Source: Theristus sp. LFF4_11
Taxonomy: Eukaryota; Nematoda; Chromadorea; Monhysterida; Xyalidae
NCBI GenBank assembly: GCA_030248135.1
Contig: JASANC010004923.1
Coordinates: forward strand, 1-64,000
Length of the DNA: 64,000 bases
Reading direction: 5' to 3'
Notes under the pieces: model-generated
Databases searched by the model: none
The model's input: the letters and a program-made list of their open reading frames with translations, nothing else
What the model was told of the DNA's origin: nothing
Translations under genes and position numbers: made by a program
In this document: positions 56,501-64,000 of the stretch, piece by piece
Layout of the letters: each line of letters begins with the position of its first letter
How positions within the stretch are numbered: position 1 is the first letter of the stretch

Positions 56501-59060
56501 CGCCAGCGAAGTCTGTCCATCGAGTGCGAGTCCGACTCTCCTGTGTACCCTGTTTGTTACCAACCTGTATCAGTTGATCCTTGGATCGCTGGTTCATGTT
56601 TCGATTATTCAGGTCCAGGAACGGTCGACTGACGACCAAGAATCCAACGACGGTCGCGAAATACTTGGCAATGATGTTGTCAACGAAGCCAATGCTGAAT
56701 CGAAACAGCAGCAGCCGTCGCAGATGCTGCACCAACTTGCCGAATGTGTGTCGGATTGTATGACGCTCACGCGCTGCGCCTTTGTAGAACGCAATCTCCT
56801 CGCTGCAAACGAAACACAAAACGTTCACACAATTAGACAGAACGCTGTTTCCGTTCGGAAATCGATATAACGAACACGCTACAGTGCATTAGCACACCGA
56901 ACAAACTCGAATGCAGCAATGTGCAAATTCAATCGCGAGTGGTCTGTTGTGAAAACTTTTCTAAACCGGTTGAATTATTTTCCAACATGTATTTTAAGGC
57001 GGAAACACCATTTAGTTTTTCGTCCGTACGCACAAACGTCGTTCTAAATCCCGTACGCAAACTAATCGTGTCCGTAATGCATTAAGATAGCACACACGAC
57101 ACGATTTCTAAATCGCGTGGCCATTTTTTTACGTGTCGTGTCCGTGCGTACGCACAAAAAACTAATTGCCAAACGCGCCTACAGTGCACCTGTTTGTTAT
57201 GAGACGCGAGTTAACGAATCGATATTCGCCTTCGAGTTGCTGCTCCACCACGGTCATTCGACCGATCGGACGACGCAAACTGAAGAAACGCGAAATATTT
57301 CAACGAAAATGAGCAATATGAGAAAATGAGACTGAGAAATCAATTAAGCACAATCTTTTTTTTTCTTCTTGCGGTTTTGGTGTGGTGAGCAAATTTATAA
57401 ACAAGCGCACAAACTTTGTGAGAAAAACACCGGAAACCAGTAGGTATGCGAACAATTTCAGTGGCGCCTGAAATCCGAGGGCTCCGCCCAACTTCCAGAC
57501 GTACAAAGACACGTCGACTAGAGGCTGAAGAAAACGTAAAAAAAACAATTATGTGATCGTCTCCGTGAATGTTTACAAAGAAAATCAGCAAATAAAAACA
57601 GATCGAGTGTTACTTTTGACAAATTCGAGTACAATTCCACGATGCCCGCACAGAACTTCTCGACGTCCTGGGTTAGCAATTGGTCAGCATTTGCGATACG
57701 ATTGTCGAGGTTGGACATTTTGTAGAACGTGAATCCGCTGAAATCCAACTTGAATAAAACAACTCTGCGTACTGCTTGAACACAAAATCTAAAAAACGAT
57801 TCAGAATTGAAAATCCACAAAAAACACTAATTGCACGGTTACTCACTTCAAGTACTGGTCATAGAAGTGGTGAGACAATCGGGTGCGGAAACGCAAGCGC
57901 AGCTCGCTCAGACCGAACTGAAATTGGGGACGGTTTTTTTTGAAGAATTCTCTCCATTCAAGCTAATTGAACTAACAGAACTAGAACCATAAAAACAAAA
58001 AAAACCACTTTGAGCAAATTATTGATCACTGAAATGGCAGGGGTCACGAGAATGTAGCTGAGCAGATATTGCCGGAACATGCTTTTATTTCGTTGGATGA
58101 TGCCGCTGCAAGAAAGAAAGTTGCTTAATAAGAAATTTCTCAAACCAAAACAAAATCTATAAGTACAGCCGAACTCTAATTGTAGGGAATGAGTTGGAGT
58201 TGTTGGTAATCACGTGACGTGATGCATGCTTCCTGTGCAGGACAGACTCCGTCCCCACAGCAGTCGCTGCACAGAGAGCATGCATCACGTAAGCATCAAC
58301 CAATCAGCTGATTGCCTATAATTTAGAGTCGGATTGTACTGACATGCGAGCCCCGTCTCAAGCACAGTTCATTAATTATTATTATATATTTAACAAAAGG
58401 CCAACTTTTCAATTAGAGTCGTGTTTGTGATCATCCAAACGTCCGCATACGTTCGCCCGAGCAGCGAAACAGCAACCACGATCAAATAGAACGTCTAAAA
58501 CGGTTGCCTTCTTGCAGAAATATTGATACATTTTCATAAAAACATGGCAATCTTTTAATAAATATTCACAAAAAAACACTCCGTGTAAATCGGAAACCTA
58601 ATCAAACACAAACTTCGGTCGTGAATACGCCTGGCACACAGATCTTCAAGAGTCGCCAGAGTTGCCGAAAAAACGCCGCGTTCACTTGCGCCTTCTCAGT
58701 GGATTTTCTCGATTTCTGTTCTTCTTTCAAGAACTGAGGCACCGTGGCGGAGCGATTTCTGGCAATAAAACATACGATTCTGATTGGCTGCGAAACACTA
58801 GTCGCGTATTATAGTTTTAGTTTGGTTCCGACACTCAATGAGCGCACAGAGTTCGAACGCGAACGCAGAATGATCGAGAGCACCAAAAACAAGCGAACGG
58901 CGTTGCCGTACAGGATGCCGTGCGACTGTCGTTTGTAGTAGCAGTATATGAGCAGCGCAACGCCGGTGCCCATGGCAGCAATCGCAACGTGCTGCCCGCT
59001 CAGACCGGCCACCGCCGCAGCCGGTCTGCCGTTGCTCAGTTTGCTGACGACAGTCGGCAT
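53554..59060 (-). CDS. ABCD3: Peroxisomal half-ABC transporter ABCD3 (PMP70)
   Basis: About 18 exons (minus). 59060-58899 has an N-terminal hydrophobic segment, 58733-58614 matches [15 protein letters not shown], and 58494-58406 matches [15 protein letters not shown]. Further transmembrane-domain exons lie near 58110-58020, 57910-57850, 57780-57610 ([17 protein letters not shown]), 57525-57420, 57260-57180, 56805-56565 ([26 protein letters not shown]) and 56340-56140 ([13 protein letters not shown]). 55935-55750 leads into the nucleotide-binding domain. Walker A is [10 protein letters not shown] (about 55020-54885), [16 protein letters not shown] is at about 54775, the signature is [13 protein letters not shown] (about 54500-54420), and Walker B is [14 protein letters not shown] (about 54340-54110), followed by the H-loop [12 protein letters not shown]. 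The final exon (53640-53554) ends [15 protein letters not shown]. Members dimerise in the peroxisome membrane and import branched-chain, dicarboxylic and bile-acid-intermediate acyl-CoAs. Catalytic motifs are intact. Several introns carry MITEs. Confidence 0.95.
53651..53883 (-). mobile_element. CRE-bearing MITE, copy C
   Basis: Reverse orientation of copies A and B, between TA dinucleotides (53649-53650, 53884-53885). TGACGTCA palindromes lie at 53683 and 53843, again 160 bp apart. It lies in the last ABCD3 intron. Confidence 0.82.
55311..55466. mobile_element. AATCAGCTGATTGG-family MITE, copy in ABCD3 intron
   Basis: Inverted ends around CAGTCGAACTGTAAATTGTC and GAGGTCGACT, inner inverted AATCAGCTGATTGG at both sides, and a central GCATGCTTTCTGGTGCAG with its inverted partner. 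Directly abutted by a partial Harbinger-like end from 55467. Confidence 0.65.
55467..55545 (+). mobile_element. Partial Harbinger-like MITE end
   Basis: AAAGGCCCGTTCATACCAGACG followed by GACGTACGTC palindromes resembles the left end of the element at 12596-12789. The right end is not recognised. Confidence 0.5.
56366..56542. mobile_element. AATCAGCTGATTGG-family MITE, diverged copy
   Basis: CAGTCGAGTTCTAGATC at the left and GTCCGACTCT near 56532 at the right, with the TTCTGTGCAGGCATCACTATGG centre shared with the copies at 17818 and 58156. ABCD3 intron. Confidence 0.55.
58156..58345. mobile_element. AATCAGCTGATTGG-family MITE, well-preserved copy
   Basis: Starts TA-CAGCCGAACTCTAATTG and ends TTTAGAGTCGGATTG-TA, imperfect inverted ends with TA borders as in Tc1/mariner elements. 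A central inverted block surrounds GCATGCTTCCTGTGCAGGAC. ABCD3 intron. Confidence 0.68.
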
Positions 59061-59597
59061 TTCCAGGCCGTCGGATTTCGGGCCGCTTCACACCAACAAA
59101 TCGGTGGAATACTGTCATTCAGTAAGTCAGCAAAGTTGAGAAAAATTATAAAAATAGCGCATGAATAAAATAAGCGGCCTTTCGGCGCGTCTGAAACTGA
59201 AATTCTTCTGGCGTCATGGAACGGATAACAGACGAAACGACGTGCACGTTTTTTTATTCTTGATCTTCCCATCGATTAGACAGTAAGTGTGCAAAGCAAA
59301 CATTGCATCGTACAAAAAGAAATCGTACCAGAAAGCTTGCCACAACACGAAAACGCAGAGCAGAGATCACACGTTCACAACTTGAGATTCAGTCGTCGAA
59401 ATCAGCCGCGAATAGGGTTGCCGCAAGACGAGACAAAACGCGAGACAGCCTTTCGGCGAGACGAGAGAGGAAACAGGACAAAATCCCACGAGTGGAGACA
59501 CGCCTCGCGGCAACCCTAGTGACGAAATCAACAAAAACAAACCAGAATATTGCAATAAAGAAGTTTCAGCAGGTGTAAACCACCAGTATTGCAGTGA
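59061..59597. other. Spacer between ABCD3 start and ARL2 stop
   Basis: Upstream flank of ABCD3, a short MITE (59415-59516), and the ARL2 3' flank. No gene recognised. Confidence 0.5.
59415..59516. mobile_element. 102-bp MITE with GGGTTGCCGC ends
   Basis: TA borders (59413-59414, 59517-59518). The left end GGGTTGCCGCAAGACGAGAC is inverted, imperfectly beyond the first ten bases, at the right end. Confidence 0.72.
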
Positions 59598-60631
59598 TCA
59601 GTCCATGGTGAATATTCGCTGTGCAATGTCATCAACAAGCCAGTCCACGCCGTTCAGTAAGTTTTCACCGGACAGCGCACAGCAAGGCACAATCTGCCAG
59701 TGGTGGCTCTTGATCGACGACAACTCCAGCACTTCGGCCACCTGTGTCGGCGACAGAGCGCCTGAAAAAACAAGGATTCTTGAAAATATTTCGAGGATCA
59801 GCGAATAGGGATGGAAATAAGTCACGATTAGATTGTCGTGTGTGCGTAAGCGCAAATGAAGTGAAGCACAAATTGGGTGAAGTTGCAAAAGAACCGGAGT
59901 TTTACCACGTGAATGCCCACCAAACAACACCGCCAACTGTACCAGGCAGATCCTGTTTGTTCGCAAACACGAGCAGCGTCGCGCCAGCCAGCCGTTCTTC
60001 GACGAGCAATTTTTTCAGTTCCTGCGCACAGTCGAGCATGCGCCTGCGATCGGCGCAGTCGACCACCCAGACGAGTCCGTCCGTCTCCTCAAAATAGTTT
60101 CGCCAATACGATCGCAGCGACTTCTGGCCGCCGACGTCCCAGACATTCAGCTTGAACGCTCGATGCTCCAGTGTGACGATGTTGAAACCTGCGAAACGAG
60201 CAGAAAGAATTGCGAGCATTTACAAAATTGCACGTTTCACAGTAATATACACTTCAAACAAGTAGCGAGAGAGTGGGAGTTTATTGGACTGGAGAACGAC
60301 AGACATGACAGGAAAACGGATCACATTATGTGGGAATCACGGAGAATTACACGAATTACGATAATCGCCCATCATTAACTATACAGAGGCATTCAGATTC
60401 AACTGGAACTGGTGGGCGAAGTAGCACACACAGACACAAAACATCAATGAAACACATCAATTCAGATTGACAAAACGATTACCCACCTAACGTCGGCGAA
60501 ATCGTGTCCACATCTTCACCGTTGAACTTTTTCAGGATTGTCGTTTTGCCAGCATTGTCGAGTCCCAATATCAGAATGCGCATTTCTTTTTCCTTCTGAC
60601 GCATTTTGCGCAGAATTGTTAGCAGTCCCAT
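59598..60631 (-). CDS. ARL2: ADP-ribosylation factor-like GTPase ARL2
   Basis: Three exons (minus 60631-60487, 60188-59943, 59761-59598) give exactly 184 residues, the length of animal ARL2. It starts [10 protein letters not shown], has the P-loop LGLDNAGKT, switch I ...TISPTLGFNI, the switch II motif [18 protein letters not shown], the base-specificity motif NKQDLPG and the ending [15 protein letters not shown]2 acts with tubulin cofactors and the prenyl-protein carrier PDE6D/BART in the cytosol and mitochondria. All nucleotide-binding motifs are intact. Confidence 0.95.
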
Positions 60632-61196
60632 TGTCTTCCCGATGGTAAAAAACTAGGCGTGGCGTTTATCGAACAAACTGTCAACCTTTTAGGAGAAAAA
60701 GTCAAATCATTTAGACCAAGGCTAACTTCAAATTTATGACTCAGTGGTGCTGGCACAAAGTGTCCGCCACAATTATTTTTACAAAAACTAACCTAGCTGA
60801 CCCACTCTTATCACACGAAGGAAAACACTCGAATCGATCACCATGTTCGACACCCACAATCACAAAAGATAAGCCACAGTAGTGAGCTTTGTCGTCGATC
60901 CAGCAACAGTTCTCAAAATCACTGAATCCGGTTACGAAACTTCAAATGATATAACTTTTATTTCAGAGCCTAAAAAGCAAGGAATCAGAACAACACAAAC
61001 CGGATCGATCACATTCACAAAAGGATCAACAACAAAGCAATCCCAAATGTGAAAACAATAAAACAAACAAGAATTATCATGTTTAATACAACAATCGATC
61101 ACTGGATGCTGCAAATTCAGTTGTTTCGCCTGAAAGAAACGTTGTGAAACAAATCGTGTGAGGCAACACAAAGCAATACAAAATGAAACAAACGCA
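60632..61196. other. Spacer between ARL2 start and eIF3g stop
   Basis: Upstream flank of ARL2 and 3' flank of eIF3g. No gene seen. Confidence 0.5.
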
Positions 61197-63632
61197 TCAA
61201 CCAAAGTGAACGTACTGTGCCCATTCGACCTTGAGGATGCAGTGTTCGTATTTGTGTCCATTGATCACTTTGATGGCGCGCTCTGCCGACTCACGATCTT
61301 CGTACGTCACGAACGCAAAACCCTGCGCACATTCAATAACACATGGCACAAGCTGATTGGCTGCTGCATTGCACTGCTCCAATCAACAACACGCCTTATT
61401 AGACGCGCTCGATCGGACTGTTTCAGTCACGGCAGTGTGTTTCGCGCAATCATACAATTTTGCTCTCCCACTGCTGAGACTGCACAACAACGAACAGACA
61501 AATTAGCCAAGATGCACGAAATGTTCTCAGCGCTGTGCATTTCCCGCACTGTGGGCCACATCAGAAGCACCTCTGACATGCAGTGGCTTACGGACCTTGC
61601 AAATGTTCCTGCTCTTGTCCTTTGCCAGGAATATGCGCGACGTGCGCCCGCCGACTTTGTTGCAGATGTCCTTCAGGTCTTCGTCGGCAGTGTCCGGCGG
61701 CAGGTTCGTGATGCGAATCGTGTTCTCTTCTAAAAACACACACGCTTTCGACGAGAGATGAGCTTTTCTGGGCAGTGCATTAATTGTAACGTTATTTTCC
61801 GTCGGACGTGTCGCAACGAAATGACGTCATTCGCTTCAGAAAAAACGCCAGGTAGTGCACCGGCAGCGGCATTTGGTTGACGCGTCAACGGAATGACCGG
61901 CTAGCGGTGCACGACAACGCGCACGTTAGCGGACACACAACGCCATGCGCGGTGAGCCTCGTTTGAATGGCATACCCGTACCCCTCCGTGAGTCGGACGC
62001 AGCCGCGCCGCCGCCGCCCACCGGGCCCACGCCGCCACGACGCACCGACGGCGGAACGTACGTGCCACCCTTCATTTTCTCCTCGGCTGCCTGGATGGCT
62101 TGATCTGAACAAAAGTGATTTAAAAAAAAAATCCGAATTATTGTTTTGTTTTGTTCATTGAGTGTCCGGAAACAGCAGCGGACAGACTTCGATCGTCCGG
62201 CTCCGGTTCCGCGTCGTCGTCGTTGCCCATCACAGCGTTCAACGTGTCTTTGTACGGACAATTCACGGACCAATGGTCCTTGCCTGCAATAAGACATTCC
62301 AATAACGAATAGCAGTCAGTGTTGTGTGTTTGCTGCTTTACTGCGTTTGCACTTGCATGCAAAATGAAATCAATGGCCAGGCAAAGGTAAGTGCGCCACC
62401 CACACCAACCAACCAACCGACCTTTGCAGAAACGACAATGCACCGCGCTGCCGCCCTTCTCACGCAGATTCTTGTTCTCTTCCTGTTCGCTGCCGAGCAG
62501 CATCTGTGCCGCAAAACACGCATTATGGCTTCGTTTTAGTGGGCAGTTTGTTAGCAGCGTTTGCTGAACTGATGAACAATTTGTTAAATCTTGCTGGTTG
62601 TTTTTTTTTCGAAATGTCTTTTTTCCGTATTCAAAATGACAAAAACCATGAGAATGAGATGTAAATGTAATTGAAACTAGATACGTCTTTTGTACGCAGA
62701 TTTCGCTCACATCCACCTATCTGCAAAATTCTAGGCGCATGTGCCAATTTTTAGGTGTATGGTGTAGTTTTTTAAGTTTCAGTTTTTAGGTTTTACTTTT
62801 AGTGTGTTCTGTTCAAATTCTGTGCTGATGAAATAAGCGTGTGATTGATCAAAAAAAACTCTCCGATTGTCAGCTTGTCTTCCTTTTCGCATATATACAC
62901 ATGTTTCTCTTGGCCGAACCGAAATAAAGCGGCAAAACCGTAACCTGCGCCATACACATAGCTGCAAAATTTTAGGTGTATCAGGAGATTTTCACATGTG
63001 ACCTGACACGCACGCAAAAATTCCAGTTTGGCCGTGATGCTCAAAACGCAAACCACTGCAACGGACCTCTCCAGCACGCGTGCGAACGAACTGCGTCTTC
63101 ACCTCGCCGTCGACGTACATGTTCGCTGGGTTCGGTCCTGCACCGTCGTTTGAGCAGTCGCCGAATTTCGCCCAACGCTAAAAAATTGAGTTTCCTTGCA
63201 TCGTGACGCGATTCTACATGACATGACATGTATCAACAAAGTATCTAACTGCAACAGCAACGCGAACCTTTCGTTCTGCGACTTGCTTCGGCACACGTTT
63301 CTTCGACTGCTTGAATTTCGAGACGACTTTCACGGTTTCCAGTTTCCCATCGTTCTCTTCCTGGCGTATTTCGGTGACAATGCGAACGCCATCTTTCACC
63401 ACTTCCTCGCGTGAACCAGAGGAAATTGCAGCTGCAGTGAAGCAGACAAAACAAGCTACATGCAAACAGACGAAAGTGTAGAAAAAGTAAATGAATGCAG
63501 AAACAGGAAACAGGGTGTCGTGGAGCGCACGCGGCAACCACAAAACTAACAAAATAAAGCAAAAGACCACAAACATACTTTCGGATTCAACTTGTTCCGC
63601 CCAATTCAACGGTCCAGTTGGTTCATCACTAA
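61197..63632 (-). CDS. EIF3G: Translation initiation factor eIF3 subunit G (start exon not found)
   Basis: Minus-strand exons: 63632-63582 (DEPTGPLNWAEQVESE), about 63431-63269 (GVRIVTEIRQEENDGKLETV, then FKQSKKRVPKQVAERK), about 63179-63070 (RWAKFGDCSNDGAGPN), about 62525-62421 and 62284-62150 (the zinc-binding CRFCKGKDHWSVNCPYKD motif is split by the intron), 62105-61960 (GGTYVPPSVRRGG), 61733-61605 (RRM first half with TIRITNLPPD and RIFLAKDK) and 61325-61197 (RRM second half with GFAFVTYEDRESAERAI, ending LKVEWAQ). The order and motifs are those of eIF3g, which binds mRNA and promotes scanning in the 43S complex. No ATG exon was found before the DEPTG exon; it may lie in the repeat-filled end or outside the window. 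Confidence 0.92.
62712..62915 (+). repeat. Dispersed intronic repeat, copy 2
   Basis: Same phrase order as 47256-47435 (CTGCAAAATTCTAGGCGCATG, TTTTTAGGTGTA, then GTGTGATTGATC and ACACATGT). A short third occurrence of CTGCAAAATTTTAGGTGTA is at about 62960. In eIF3g introns. Confidence 0.5.
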
Positions 63633-63779
63633 AAATGGAAGTTTTCAAAAGCTGAGTCAAAAAAAAAATTTAACAAGCGTTGAGATTGAACGAAAACAGA
63701 ATTCATATTCAGTCAATTGATACCAAAATTGGTATCTTCTAACCCTATCTTCTACATATACCTCTCAGTGATTTTATTT

Positions 63780-64000
63780 ATTTTTGATCAGATTTTGCTT
63801 GCAATGATTCGTTGTAGGTTCCTAATCCTAAAGGCCGTTTATACCTGACGCTGACGTACGCGCATATGGCACGGCACGTCACTTTTAAGTCCCGTGTTAT
63901 TGCATGCTACCGTTCATACAGACGTATGAATGTACGGCACGTCATGTCACTTTAGATCTCGTGTTATTGCATACTACCGTTCATACCTGACGTACGTCGA
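63780..64000. repeat. Composite repeat at window end (foldback core plus Harbinger-like sequence)
   Basis: 63795-63830 matches the TGCTTGCAATGA...GTAGGTTCCTAATCCTA segment of the foldback MITEs. From 63831, AAGGCCGTTTATACCTGACG and GTGCCGTACATTC-like blocks resemble the Harbinger-like MITE at 12596. It runs off the window. Confidence 0.6.

Overview
This is a window of invertebrate nuclear DNA. Almost every gene is split by short GT-AG introns, conserved eukaryotic housekeeping genes are present, and the intergenic and intronic DNA is crowded with Helitron, hAT-like, piggyBac-like, Tc1/mariner-like and Harbinger-like non-autonomous elements. Side-by-side chemoreceptor-type genes (an ionotropic-receptor-like and a gustatory-receptor-like gene) and a small cysteine-rich GPI-type protein point to an ecdysozoan, perhaps a nematode or relative. 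That placement is inference; nothing here fixes the species.

Layout. 1-2215: about 353-bp tandem units in two opposed arms. 2680-4305 (+): 3' part of an ionotropic-receptor-like channel. 5382-7310 (+): gustatory-receptor-like 7TM protein. 7815-12076 (+): Golgi sulfotransferase with a complete Helitron in its last intron. 12389-14095 (-): AQP11-like aquaporin. 14647-17489 (-): mitochondrial ribosomal protein uS5m. 17490-22284: repeat block with a 3.2-kb palindromic hAT-like element nested in older MITE sequence. 22285-26210 (+): unknown single-pass membrane protein. 26211-30955: repeat block (piggyBac-like element, second Helitron). 30956-35089 (+): TRIP4/ASC-1. 35719-40496 (-): SLC22-type transporter. 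40884-47837 (-): PYROXD1, whose 3.4-kb intron hosts an oppositely oriented gene for a small secreted Cys-rich protein. 48178-52723 (-): Tudor-domain protein. 53554-59060 (-): peroxisomal half-ABC transporter ABCD3. 59598-60631 (-): ARL2. 61197-63632 (-): eIF3g, whose first exon was not found. 63780-64000: repeat DNA running off the end.

The genes are not an operon and do not form one pathway. Two look environment-facing (IR-like, Gr-like). Others are solute or membrane transport (SLC22, AQP, ABCD3) and core translation, redox or GTPase functions (uS5m, eIF3g, TRIP4, PYROXD1, ARL2). The most unusual content is in the repeats: foldback MITEs with exact 8-bp target duplications and exchanged minisatellite arms, a short core sequence shared between those MITEs and Helitrons, and a MITE family that spreads paired TGACGTCA (CRE) palindromes at a fixed 160-bp spacing.

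Gene models were assembled by eye from reading frame, splice sites and family motifs. Exon ends are usually consistent in phase but were not checked against transcripts.
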